Below, piece after piece: positions 17,030-25,575 of a DNA stretch of 64,000 nucleotides. Each line of letters opens with the position of its first letter. The stretch's first letter is position 1. Position numbers and translations under genes: made by a program. The notes below the pieces were generated by a model. That model made no database searches and had not been told where the DNA came from. It saw nothing but the letters and a program-made list of their open reading frames with translations. The DNA is taken from assembly GCF_018531495.1 (NCBI RefSeq), contig NZ_JAHDTI010000014.1, positions 292,525-356,524 of the forward strand, given 5' to 3'. Source of the DNA: Nonomuraea sediminis. GTDB lineage: Bacteria; Actinomycetota; Actinomycetes; Streptosporangiales; Streptosporangiaceae.

Positions 17030-17043
17030 TTGACGGGAGTCAA
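17030..17043. promoter_or_regulatory. Inverted repeat over a TTGACG -35-like box upstream of the AfsR-like gene
   Basis: TTGAC (17030-17034), 4-base spacer, GTCAA (17039-17043), about 50 bases upstream of the regulator ATG. The left arm is the start of a TTGACG -35-like hexamer. A weak candidate for promoter plus operator; arms of 5 bases could arise by chance. Confidence 0.35.
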
Positions 17044-17093
17044 ACCATCATGCACATTGAAGCGAATTTGATCTTCTTTGTGCAGGGGACGCG

Positions 17094-20069
17094 ATGGAGT
17101 ACGCCGTCTTAGGCCCGCTTCAAGTCTCAGCCGATACCCGGCAGCTCCCGCTGGGTGCAGGAAAGCCACGCGCCCTGCTCGCAGAGCTCATCTGCCGAGC
17201 AGGGCGCGCCGTCTCCCCCGCCGAACTCATCGAGGCGCTGTGGGGCCGCCGACCGCCCCGCACCGCCACCGACAACCTCCGCCTCTACGTCCACCAGTTG
17301 CGCAGGACGCTGGGCCGCGACCGGATCATCCGCACCAGCGCCGGCTACGTCCTGGTCGTCGAGCCGGGCGAGCTGGACGCCGCCCGCTTCGAATCCCTTG
17401 CCGAGCAGGGCGGCACGGCACTGGCCGCCGGGGACCACGAGCGGGCGGCCGCGCTGCTCAGGCAGGCGCTCGCGCTCTGGCGCGGCCCCGCCTACGCCGG
17501 GCTCGACCTCACCCAGGGATTGCGCGACCACGCCCACCGGCTGGAGGAGGAACGCCTGGCCACGCTGGAGAACCGGATCGAGGCCGACCTCGCCCGCGGC
17601 CGGCACGCCGCCCTCATCGCCGAACTCAGCCACCTGGTGGCCGAGCACCCGCTGCGCGAGCGGCCCCGCACCCAGCTCATGCTGGCCCTGGCCCGATCGG
17701 GACGGCAGGCCGAGGCGCTGGCCACCTACCAGGACGCCCGCCGGGTCTTCGCGGCCGAGCTGGGACTCGATCCCGGCGCCGAGCTGCGTCACCTGCACCA
17801 GGCCATCCTGACCGGCACTCTGCCCGCCGACACCGCCACTGTCCCCGCCGCCGAATCCGCCCCGGCCCAGCTGCCGGCCGACATCTCCGACTTCACCGGG
17901 CGCACCGAGGAGCTCGCCGAGCTCGTGGACCAGCTCGCCGTCGACCCTCCGCCCGGGCCCGGCCCGGTGCGCGTGTGCGTGATCACCGGGATGGGCGGGG
18001 TGGGCAAGACCACTCTTGCCGTCCACGCCGCCCACCGGATCGCCTCCCACTACCCCGACGGCCAGCTCCACGCGAATCTGCACGGCGCCGAGGCCACGCC
18101 CGCCGACCCATCCCAGGTGCTGGCCGCCTTCCTGACCGCGCTCGGGGTGCCGCGCTCGACGCTGCCCGAGACGGCCGAGGAGCGGGCCGCGTTCTTCCGC
18201 AGCCGGCTGGCCGAGCGGCGGATGCTCGTGGTGCTCGACAACGCCGCCTCCGAGCAGCAGGTGCGCCCGCTGCTGCCGGGCACGGGCGGCTGCGCCGTAC
18301 TGGTCACCAGCAGGGCGCGGCTGGCCGGGCTGTCGGGGGCGGCGCTGATCGAGCTGTCGGTGCTGCCGCGCGGGCAGGCCGTGCAGCTGCTGTCCAGGAT
18401 CGCGGGCTCCGAGCGGGTGCGCGCCGAGCCGGAGGCGGCGGCCGAGATCGTGCGGCTGAGCGACCACATCCCGCTGGCCGTACGGGTGGCCGGCGCGCGG
18501 CTGGCGGCACGGCCGCACTGGTCGCTGAGCCGGCTGGCCGGGCAGCTCACCGACGAGCGGCGGCGGCTCGACCAGTTCAGCGCGGGCGACCTCGCGGTGC
18601 GGGCCAGCCTGGCGCTCAGCTACGTGGGGCTGGACCACCGGGCGCGCCGGGCCTTCCGGCTGCTCGGCACGCTGGACGTGCCCGACTTCGCCGGGTGGGT
18701 GGCCGCCGCGCTGCTCGACCTGCCGGTGGCGGCCGGCGAGGAGCTGGTCGAGGCGCTGGTGGACGCCCAGCTGGTGCTGATCGCGGGCGTGGACCCGGCC
18801 GGGCAGCTCCGCTACCGCTTCCACGACCTGGTGCGCCTGTACGCCCGCGAGCTCGGCGGCACCGAAGACGACCCCCACGCGACGACCCAGGCCCTGAGCA
18901 GGGTCTTCGGGGCGTGGCTCGCGCTGGCCGAGCTCGCCACCGCGAAGCTGCCCGGCACCACCTCGGCCATCATCCACGGGCCTGCTCCCCGCTGGGACTC
19001 CCCCGACGGCGCCGCGTGGAAGTACCCCGCCGAGCGTGACCCGATCGCCTGGTTCGACGCCGAGCGCGCCGCCCTGATCGCCGCGATCCGTCAGGCGTGC
19101 GCGCTCGGCCTGAGCGCGCTCGCCTGGGACGCGGCCTGCTGCGTGGAACGTTACTTCGACGTCTGCGGACTGTTCGACGACTGGCGCTCGCTGCACGAGC
19201 GCGTCCTCGACGCCTGTCTCGCGGCAGGCGACCGGCTGGGCGAGGCGGTGGTACGGCGGGGCCTCATGCACGCCACCACGTGGATGGAGTCGGGCGGCGA
19301 GGCGATGGCCGCCCAGTACGACGGCGCGGGCCGGCTGATCGAGATGTTCGCCGAGCTCGGCGAGCAGCGCGGGCTGTGCGACGCCTACGTGCTGCGCGCC
19401 TGGGGCCAGGCGGCCAGGGGCGAGATGGCGCAGGGCCTGGAGTCGGGGCGGACCGCGCTGAGCCTGGCCGAGGAGACCGGGCACCTGGGCGGGCAGGCCA
19501 GGGCGCACGTCTGCATGGCGGTCGCGTACGGCACGCGGCGCATCAACATGGCGATCGAGCACCTGCTGCTCGGGCTGGAGCTGGCAGAGAAGCTGGGCAA
19601 CCCGCGCTTCGAGGCCACCACGCTGCAGTTCCTGGGGCTGGCGCACGGGCATGCCAGGGAGTTCGAGGCGGGGCTGGAGTACATGGTGCGTGCGCTGGCC
19701 ATCTACCGGCAGATCCGCGATCCGCTCCTGGAGGCCATGGGGCTGGTGGCACTGGCCAGGCTCTACGCCGTGCACCACGACCCGCGGGCCCGGGCGGCCG
19801 CCGAGGCGGCCGAGGCGCTCAGCCGCTCCCACCGGCTGGCCCACCACCGGGCCGACGCGCTGTGGGTGCTGGGCGAGGTGGACCTGGCCGAGGGGCGGAT
19901 CGAGGAGGCGGTGAGCCACCTGGAGGAGTCGGTGCGGCTGTGGCGGACGCGGGGCTGGACGGAGTTCCTGGCCGGGGCGCTGGGGAGCCTCGCGGAGGCG
20001 TACGCGGCGGCCGGGGATCAGACAGCGGCGGAGCGGGCACGCCGGGAGGGGGCGGCGCTTTCTCCCTAG
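17094..20069 (+). CDS. AfsR/SARP-family regulator: OmpR-like DNA-binding + BTAD + NB-ARC + TPR
   Basis: A 991-residue regulator in the AfsR architecture. A winged-helix DNA-binding domain at about 10-90 (SPAELIEALWGRRPPRTATDN) is followed by a bacterial transcriptional activation domain at about 95-240 (LWRGPAYAGL, ALARSGRQAEALATY). An NB-ARC ATPase begins near 280 with Walker A GMGGVGKTT (about 299-307) and Walker B-like MLVVLDN. The C-terminal 350 residues are TPR-like helices (ALSLAEETGHLGGQARAHV). AfsR/SARP proteins activate secondary-metabolism or secretion genes from direct repeats near -35. Start ATG with AGGGGA upstream. Its position straight after the toxin-like YD gene makes that gene and the small membrane gene behind it plausible targets, but no binding repeats were identified. 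Confidence 0.93.
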   Translation: MEYAVLGPLQVSADTRQLPLGAGKPRALLAELICRAGRAVSPAELIEALWGRRPPRTATDNLRLYVHQLRRTLGRDRIIRTSAGYVLVVEPGELDAARFESLAEQGGTALAAGDHERAAALLRQALALWRGPAYAGLDLTQGLRDHAHRLEEERLATLENRIEADLARGRHAALIAELSHLVAEHPLRERPRTQLMLALARSGRQAEALATYQDARRVFAAELGLDPGAELRHLHQAILTGTLPADTATVPAAESAPAQLPADISDFTGRTEELAELVDQLAVDPPPGPGPVRVCVITGMGGVGKTTLAVHAAHRIASHYPDGQLHANLHGAEATPADPSQVLAAFLTALGVPRSTLPETAEERAAFFRSRLAERRMLVVLDNAASEQQVRPLLPGTGGCAVLVTSRARLAGLSGAALIELSVLPRGQAVQLLSRIAGSERVRAEPEAAAEIVRLSDHIPLAVRVAGARLAARPHWSLSRLAGQLTDERRRLDQFSAGDLAVRASLALSYVGLDHRARRAFRLLGTLDVPDFAGWVAAALLDLPVAAGEELVEALVDAQLVLIAGVDPAGQLRYRFHDLVRLYARELGGTEDDPHATTQALSRVFGAWLALAELATAKLPGTTSAIIHGPAPRWDSPDGAAWKYPAERDPIAWFDAERAALIAAIRQACALGLSALAWDAACCVERYFDVCGLFDDWRSLHERVLDACLAAGDRLGEAVVRRGLMHATTWMESGGEAMAAQYDGAGRLIEMFAELGEQRGLCDAYVLRAWGQAARGEMAQGLESGRTALSLAEETGHLGGQARAHVCMAVAYGTRRINMAIEHLLLGLELAEKLGNPRFEATTLQFLGLAHGHAREFEAGLEYMVRALAIYRQIRDPLLEAMGLVALARLYAVHHDPRARAAAEAAEALSRSHRLAHHRADALWVLGEVDLAEGRIEEAVSHLEESVRLWRTRGWTEFLAGALGSLAEAYAAAGDQTAAERARREGAALSP

Positions 20070-20104
20070 GTCAAGCTAAGTAGCCTGTCGTTTTAAGGAG
20101 TTTC

Positions 20105-20479
20105 ATGCCTCTTTCTGGTGTTTTTTGGGCTTTTGCCATAGTGGTGGCCGGGGCCGGGCTGCTGCTGCTCTGCCTGGCCACCGGCTCCGACGTGGCCCCC
20201 GACGCCGCGCGCGAGGTCTTCGACTCACCATTCCTGATCCCCTCGTTCCTGTTCCTGGCCGGGCTGGCGGGCCTGGCAGGCTGGCAGGCGCCGCGGATGG
20301 GACTCCTGTACGGCGTGCTCGCCGCCGCCCCATTCCTCGTCCACTTCGCCGCCGGGGTCATCAGGAACCGAGGTGACCAGGGGCTGTGGCCGATCGGCCT
20401 CATGTACCTCATCGGTCTCACCGTGCTACCGGTAGCCGCCGCCCTGGCCACCTCCCTCATCGCCCGAACCCGCCACTGA
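20105..20479 (+). CDS. Small four-helix membrane protein, function unknown
   Basis: A 124-residue protein with about four hydrophobic segments (residues 7-27, 43-60, 66-85, 97-118) and a short basic C-terminus. Good AAGGAG ribosome site 5 bases before the ATG. It lies 35 bases after the AfsR-like gene and may be in its transcript. The last 23 bases overlap the convergent hydrolase gene. I do not recognise a family; it may be an actinobacterial hypothetical. Confidence 0.75.
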   Translation: MPLSGVFWAFAIVVAGAGLLLLCLATGSDVAPDAAREVFDSPFLIPSFLFLAGLAGLAGWQAPRMGLLYGVLAAAPFLVHFAAGVIRNRGDQGLWPIGLMYLIGLTVLPVAAALATSLIARTRH

Positions 20480-21434
20480 CCGCCGGCATGACCTCGTGGA
20501 CCGCCTTGAGGACAAGATCGGGCTGGAATCGCTGCACGTAGTGCTCGGTTGTCGTGGCCACCACCAGGCGGCCACGGGCCGACAGCGCCGCAAGGCGCCT
20601 GGCCTGCTCGACAGCGTCGGCAGGCTGGCCACCCGGGACGATGACCACCACGGGCAGATTGCCCAGCGCCCCGGGACCGGCCGTCGCGCGGACCTGAGCG
20701 GCGCTGTCGACCGCGGCCCAGGCCTCAGCCCGCGCGGCAGCCATGCTCCTGGAGCCGTAGACGACAAGAGCCTGAGCACGAGCCGCCGTGGTGGCTTCGG
20801 CCGGCACCAAGGCATCGCTCCATAGCCTCAGCAGGCCGACGCGCACGAGGAACTGATCGACGGTGAACTGCAGGGCGAGCAGCGGCCGGGAGATCTGGAG
20901 GGCAGTGACAGCGCTCTCGTCGGTGACGTCGATCAGCACGAGGCCGACGGTCAGGGTCGGCCATCGGTGGGCGAAGACGCGGACGATGTTGCCGCCATAG
21001 GAATGCCCGACCAGGACGTACGGTCCACCCTCTCCGGCGTTGGCCAGCAGCGTGCGCAATTCCCCGGCTTCGCGCTCGGCTGTGCGCGGCGACGGGCCGT
21101 CCTGGCTCCAGGCATATCCGGCCCGGTCATAGGAGCAAACACGATTGCCGCCGGAAAGCCCGCGCTGGATCCCTTCCCAGCTCGCGCTCGACTCCGCCAA
21201 TCCTGCTTCCAGAACCACCGTGGGAGCCCCGCTCCCCGTGCAATACACGTGCAGTTGATGGTCACCCACACTGACCAGCCGCCCTGGCACGGGAAAGCGT
21301 TCGGCGTCATTCCGCCCGGCCACGGACTCGTAGCCGAATCCCACGCCAGACAGCACGACGATCAGGCCCAAGCTCCAGGCGGCAACCCGCCGCCACCACC
21401 GCCGCCTTGGAGCGGCTCGTGCTTCAGTCGTCAC
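20457..21434 (-). CDS. Alpha/beta-fold hydrolase, membrane-anchored
   Basis: A 325-residue hydrolase. An N-terminal basic stretch plus TM helix (about residues 11-32, WRRVAAWSLGLIVVLSGVGF) should anchor it with the catalytic domain outside. The fold shows the oxyanion region VVLEAGLAESSASW, the nucleophile elbow GHSYGGN (Ser about 144), and a C-terminal TTEHYVQR carrying the likely catalytic His. Relatives are annotated as lipase/esterase-like proteins of unknown substrate. The start is the GTG at 21434, with no clear ribosome site. It overlaps the convergent small membrane gene by 23 bases at the 3' end. Confidence 0.85.
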   Translation of the reverse strand: MTTEARAAPRRRWWRRVAAWSLGLIVVLSGVGFGYESVAGRNDAERFPVPGRLVSVGDHQLHVYCTGSGAPTVVLEAGLAESSASWEGIQRGLSGGNRVCSYDRAGYAWSQDGPSPRTAEREAGELRTLLANAGEGGPYVLVGHSYGGNIVRVFAHRWPTLTVGLVLIDVTDESAVTALQISRPLLALQFTVDQFLVRVGLLRLWSDALVPAEATTAARAQALVVYGSRSMAAARAEAWAAVDSAAQVRATAGPGALGNLPVVVIVPGGQPADAVEQARRLAALSARGRLVVATTTEHYVQRFQPDLVLKAVHEVMPAVSGGFGR

Positions 21435-21704
21435 ACGTTGAATCTAGGAACCCGATCCGCCCGTTTCCTCCTCCCCGATACCGAGTCCACCCTGGGAGCA
21501 GGGTCCCTCGACGCCGCTGTCCCTCCCTCAAGAGGAGTGCGCATATCTCGGGTCGCCCCTGACTTCGCAGCGAACTCACAGAAAACCGTCAGCGCCCGCC
21601 TGGCCGTCGATAGCCATCTGACCAGCAAAAACATCAATGAGTACTTGACGGTCGTCATGATCCATGTCTAGATCGATGTCGCCCGACAACGACGGGAGCC
21701 GTGC

Positions 21705-22034
21705 ATGAGGTGGAACCGCCAGCGACTCGTCAAGCTCGCCGCGATCTTCGCCGGAGCGGCGCTCCTCGGCACCGCCGCCGCACTCGTCGACGACGCCCGC
21801 TCGGACACCACCCTCGGCACCCTCGCCATCCCCGACGAACCAGCGGTCACCGCCATGCGGCCCGCCATCCTCCGGCCCCACCCCACCACGGCGACGATCG
21901 TCCACCTGGCCGCCTCCACCGGCGCGATTTCCATGACGAGAACACAGACACGCCACCATCCCAAGTCACCTCATGGGAAAGGCCGCACAAAACACCACCG
22001 CAAAAGCCCACACCACGGCCACCACAAGAAATGA
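21705..22034 (+). CDS. Small exported protein with His/Lys-rich tail
   Basis: A 109-residue protein with strong G/C third-position bias, so probably real. ATG at 21705 with GGGAG upstream. A signal-anchor segment spans about residues 8-27 (VKLAAIFAGAALLGTAAAL), with no obvious cleavage site. A Pro/Ala/Thr-rich middle leads to a C-terminal tail with about ten His and many Lys (RHHPKSPHGKGRTKHH...HHGHHKK). Such a tail could bind metal ions, polyanions or the wall; nothing establishes which. It is convergent with the response-regulator operon. No family recognised. Confidence 0.65.
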   Translation: MRWNRQRLVKLAAIFAGAALLGTAAALVDDARSDTTLGTLAIPDEPAVTAMRPAILRPHPTTATIVHLAASTGAISMTRTQTRHHPKSPHGKGRTKHHRKSPHHGHHKK

Positions 22035-22054
22035 ACCAGTGCGGCGCCGGTCGG

Positions 22055-22711
22055 TCAGCGGTTGAGGTAGGCGAGTACGGCCAGGACGCGGCGGTTGTCG
22101 TCCTCGGACTCCGGCAGCTGGAGCTTGCCGAAGATGCTCGCGATGTGTTTGGTGACCGCGCTGGCGGAGATCGTGAGCTGATGAGCTATCGCCGCGTTGG
22201 AGCGCCCCGCGGCGATCAGGCTCAGCACCTCGCGTTCGCGGGGGCTCAGTTCGCCTGTACGGCCGCGCGCGTCCCCTCGGGTCAGCAGTCTGGCGACGAC
22301 CTGCGGATCCATCGCCGTGCCACCACGGGCCACCGATGCGACCGCGTCGATGAACTGCTCGGTGTTGGACACCCTGTCCTTCAGCAGATAGCCGACCGCC
22401 CCGGCTCCGTCCGCGAGCAGTTCGCGGGCGTAGAGCTGCTCCACGTACTGCGACAGCACCAGCACCGGGAAGCCGGGCCGTTCGCGGCGCACCTGGATCG
22501 CGGCCTGCAAGCCCTCGTCGGTGAACGACGGCGGCAGCCGTACGTCGACGACCGCCACGTCGGGCCGCTCCTCGGCCAACGCCTTGCGCAGGGACGGGCC
22601 GTTGTCGACGGCGGCCACGACCGTGAAGCCGTGCTCGATGAGCATGCGGACCAGCGCGTCCCGGATGAGGAACAGGTCCTCGGCGACGACTACTCGGACC
22701 TGATCGCGCAC
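22055..22711 (-). CDS. NarL/LuxR-family response regulator
   Basis: A 218-residue response regulator. The receiver domain occupies residues 5-120, with the phospho-acceptor Asp in VAVVDVRLPP (about 55) and the Lys in GYLLKDRV. The C-terminal LuxR-type HTH is LSPREREVLSLIAAGRSNAAIA, then SASAVTKHIASIFGKL. It overlaps the kinase gene by 22 bases and is third in the operon Lnt-like acyltransferase, kinase, regulator. Target promoters are unknown; the gene order suggests it reports on an envelope function. Confidence 0.95.
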   Translation of the reverse strand: MRDQVRVVVAEDLFLIRDALVRMLIEHGFTVVAAVDNGPSLRKALAEERPDVAVVDVRLPPSFTDEGLQAAIQVRRERPGFPVLVLSQYVEQLYARELLADGAGAVGYLLKDRVSNTEQFIDAVASVARGGTAMDPQVVARLLTRGDARGRTGELSPREREVLSLIAAGRSNAAIAHQLTISASAVTKHIASIFGKLQLPESEDDNRRVLAVLAYLNR

Positions 22712-23907
22712 GGCACCTCCAGACGCACCCGAGTAGGTCCGCCGGGCGGGCTGTCGACGGCGATCGTTCCGTCGAAGACGGCCAGCCGGCTCCGGATGCC
22801 ACGCAGCCCGGTGCCGTTGTCCGGATCGACGCCACCGCCGCCGTCGTCGACGACCTCGCAGCTGAGCACGCCGTGTCGGTAGTGGAGCGTGATGCGTACC
22901 AGCGCCGCACCCGCGTGTTTGCTCGTGTTGGCGAGCAGTTCGTTGACGGCGAAGTAGACGGCCGACTCGACCGGTGGCGCCGGCCGTCCGGTCAGATCGG
23001 ATGACACCTCGACATCGAGCAGGCAGTCCAGCGCCAGGGCGCGGATGGCGTCGGCGAGGCCCCGGTCGGCCAGGACCGGCGGATGGACGCCCCGCACCAG
23101 GTCACGCAGCTCGTCCAAGGCCTTCGACGACGCCTCCCGCGCCGTGACCAGCAGGGCGCGGGCCGCCTCCGGATCCTCGTCGAACAGCCGCTCGGCATTG
23201 CCGAGCCCCATGCCCAGCGCGACCAGCCGTGCCTGCGCGCCGTCGTGCAGGTCGCGTTCGATCCGGCGCAGTTCTGAGGCCTGCGCGTCGGCACTGTCCG
23301 CGCGCGTCTCCACCAACGTCTCGACCCGTTGCTCCAACTCGGTCGTCCGCGACGGCCCGAGCAGCCCGCGCGTCCACCGGGCGCGCACCTGCAGCACCTT
23401 CGGCCCGATGTACAGGCCGAGCGCGATCAACGCGAGCCCGACCGGGATCGCCGCCAGCGCGCCGGCCGTCGAGGTCACGTGGATGACGCCGTAGGAGTTG
23501 GTGCCGCCGGCCCGGGCGTTGGCCTGCCACACGAACGGCTGCACCGCCGCGCCGTACAACCCGTAGAGCGGCATGCCGAGCGCCAACGCGGCCGCCCACG
23601 TGCCGATGATCGGGTCGAGGACCGCCCAGAGCACGTCCCGCCAGGTCGCACGTTCCTTCAGCAGGGCGACCGCATCCGTCTGGGGACCGTAGGGGCGTTC
23701 GATGTCCACGCCGAGCCGGCCTGCCAGCCGCCGGGCCGCGTTCGCGACCGTACGCAGCAGCGACACCGCCGGCGGGAACACGTACCGGCCGACGCCGACC
23801 ACCATCAGTGCCGCGCTCAGCACGACCAGGACGGCGGCGCCGATGCCCGCGACCGACAGGCCGATCATGGCCAGCGCGCGCACCGGTGCCGCAAGCCTAG
23901 CCCTCAT
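22690..23907 (-). CDS. Membrane sensor histidine kinase (HisKA_3)
   Basis: A 405-residue kinase. Several hydrophobic segments in the first 180 residues (AMIGLSVAGIGAAVLVVLSA; WAAALALGMPLYGLYG; GALAAIPVGLALIALGLYIG) form a membrane sensor module. The phospho-acceptor His is in RIERDLHDGAQARLVALG (about 215-232), and the HATPase domain shows CEVVDDGGGG and GTGLRGIRSRL. It is the cognate kinase of the overlapping NarL-type regulator and follows the Lnt-like gene by 61 bases. The stimulus is unknown. Confidence 0.95.
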   Translation of the reverse strand: MRARLAAPVRALAMIGLSVAGIGAAVLVVLSAALMVVGVGRYVFPPAVSLLRTVANAARRLAGRLGVDIERPYGPQTDAVALLKERATWRDVLWAVLDPIIGTWAAALALGMPLYGLYGAAVQPFVWQANARAGGTNSYGVIHVTSTAGALAAIPVGLALIALGLYIGPKVLQVRARWTRGLLGPSRTTELEQRVETLVETRADSADAQASELRRIERDLHDGAQARLVALGMGLGNAERLFDEDPEAARALLVTAREASSKALDELRDLVRGVHPPVLADRGLADAIRALALDCLLDVEVSSDLTGRPAPPVESAVYFAVNELLANTSKHAGAALVRITLHYRHGVLSCEVVDDGGGGVDPDNGTGLRGIRSRLAVFDGTIAVDSPPGGPTRVRLEVPCAIRSE

Positions 23908-23968
23908 CCGTTTGTCTCCCCGTTCCGCGCTGCTGGCATCATCGCATTCTCACCCCGAAAGCCCATGG

Positions 23969-25462
23969 TCAGCCCTGATGCCCGATTCGTCGCAGTACGG
24001 CCAGCGCCGCCAGCCCGGCGACGCCCGCGACGCAGAGCCACGCGAACAGGTCGCCGACCAGGCCGTAGACCGTCCAGGTGCCTCGCGTCGGCACGGACAC
24101 GACCATGCTCTGCTGCGCGGTGCTGAAGTAGTTCGTCCTGGCCAGGCTCGCACCGTAGGCGTCGACGGTGATCGCGATGCCGTTGCTGGTCTGCCGGACG
24201 AGGGCATATCCGTTCTCGACGGCGCGGAACACCGCGTTCGCCGCGTGCGTCCGCTCGATGCCCTTCCAGTCGTTGGCGGGAACGAACATGATGTCGGCGC
24301 GGGTGCGTAGCGTGCTGGGGAAATCGGCGTCGAAGCAGATGACGTTGGCCAGGCCGCCGTACGGCGTCGCGGACACCGGCACGACTCCATCGCCAGGCCG
24401 CAGGCTTTCCATGCCGGGCACCGGATGCGCCTTGTCGAAGGTGGACAGCACCCGGCCGTCGGGTGCCACGAGCACGGCGATGTCGCGTGAGTGCGGCTGC
24501 CCGTCGAGGATGACGGCTATCCCCATGTCGAGATAGATCTGCTTCTCTCTGGCCAGGTCCTGGGCTTTCCGCAGGAATCCGGCGTAGTCCTCGTTGAGCA
24601 CGACCGCGGCGGTCTCCGGCCACGCCACGATTTTCGCGCCGCCGTCGGCCTCGATCCGGGTGTGGGCGAACAGGTCGTCGTTGAGCACCGCGAACGCCTT
24701 GCGCAACGTCGGCTTCTGCTCGGGCAGGACCTGCGGCGTGTGGAAGTTGTTGATCTGTCGCATCCGGTTCTCTGCCGTGAGCGACGCGCTGATGCCGGCG
24801 ACGCGCACCAGACTCGGCGCCGTCGGCGCCATGGCCAGCCGTAGGCCACCGCCGATGAGGACGAGAACGAGCACCGAGACGTACGCCAGCGTGAGGGTCC
24901 GGATCGACGGCCAGTCCAGCCGTCGTTCCAGCGCGACGTTGACGACCGGCGCGACCCACGCCATCAGAAAGCTGATCCCGTAGATGCCGGTGACGGACAC
25001 CGTCTGGAGCAGCGGCAGGTTCGTCGACTGCGTCGCGGCCAGCGGCCCGAAGATCGTCCCGAGCGGGCTGATCGTCGCGACCAGGAATTCGACCGCCACC
25101 CGGGCCGCCGGGAAGACCAGTGTGGCCAGAAGAGGATTCAGCCGCCGGAAGAGCAGCCGGTCGAGCAGGAGCGGAGTACTCAGGATCAGGCTCAGCACCA
25201 GACAGCCGATCAGGATCGGCAGGACGTTGAGCTGGCCTGCGGCCGCGACGTACACGACCGTCGTCGCCGCCGACGACAGGAGGACGCACGCGAGTCCGGC
25301 GAGCACACCGGAGCTTCGGGTGAAGCGCATCAGGCCGATGGAGAACAGCCAGCCGGCGATCGGAATCGACCATTCGCTGTTCGTGCCGAACAGCCCGATG
25401 GCTATTCCAGCCGCCAACCACGCGTATTTCCGCCAACCGGTGGCGAAGTGTGTGTTTGCCAT
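23969..25462 (-). CDS. Apolipoprotein N-acyltransferase-like membrane protein with nitrilase domain
   Basis: A 497-residue protein with about seven membrane segments in the first 215 residues and one near the C-terminus, enclosing a carbon-nitrogen hydrolase domain. The nitrilase triad is complete: Glu in IVAWPETAAV, Lys in STFDKAHPVPG, Cys in NVICFDADFP. This is the layout of Lnt, which N-acylates the lipoprotein Cys using phospholipid. Actinobacteria often have Lnt homologues (Ppm-Lnt in mycobacteria). The start is fixed by AGGAGG 9 bases upstream. It is first in an operon with the histidine kinase and NarL regulator, an unusual pairing. Lipoprotein acylation is the best guess; another acyl or amide transfer is possible. 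Confidence 0.85.
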   Translation of the reverse strand: MANTHFATGWRKYAWLAAGIAIGLFGTNSEWSIPIAGWLFSIGLMRFTRSSGVLAGLACVLLSSAATTVVYVAAAGQLNVLPILIGCLVLSLILSTPLLLDRLLFRRLNPLLATLVFPAARVAVEFLVATISPLGTIFGPLAATQSTNLPLLQTVSVTGIYGISFLMAWVAPVVNVALERRLDWPSIRTLTLAYVSVLVLVLIGGGLRLAMAPTAPSLVRVAGISASLTAENRMRQINNFHTPQVLPEQKPTLRKAFAVLNDDLFAHTRIEADGGAKIVAWPETAAVVLNEDYAGFLRKAQDLAREKQIYLDMGIAVILDGQPHSRDIAVLVAPDGRVLSTFDKAHPVPGMESLRPGDGVVPVSATPYGGLANVICFDADFPSTLRTRADIMFVPANDWKGIERTHAANAVFRAVENGYALVRQTSNGIAITVDAYGASLARTNYFSTAQQSMVVSVPTRGTWTVYGLVGDLFAWLCVAGVAGLAALAVLRRIGHQG

Positions 25463-25575
25463 GCATTGGAGCCTCCTGGATCACGCGGCGGCCGCCATTG
25501 CGGTTGGCTCTCCACTCACCCTGTAGTTATCTCCACCTCCCGCACCTGCGGTGTGGTGCCGCGTGGCCTCTGGTC

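Noticed and set aside
21668..21964. Minus-strand 98-codon frame over the His-rich gene
   Set aside because: The plus-strand frame has the ribosome site and strong third-position G/C bias; the minus frame has neither.
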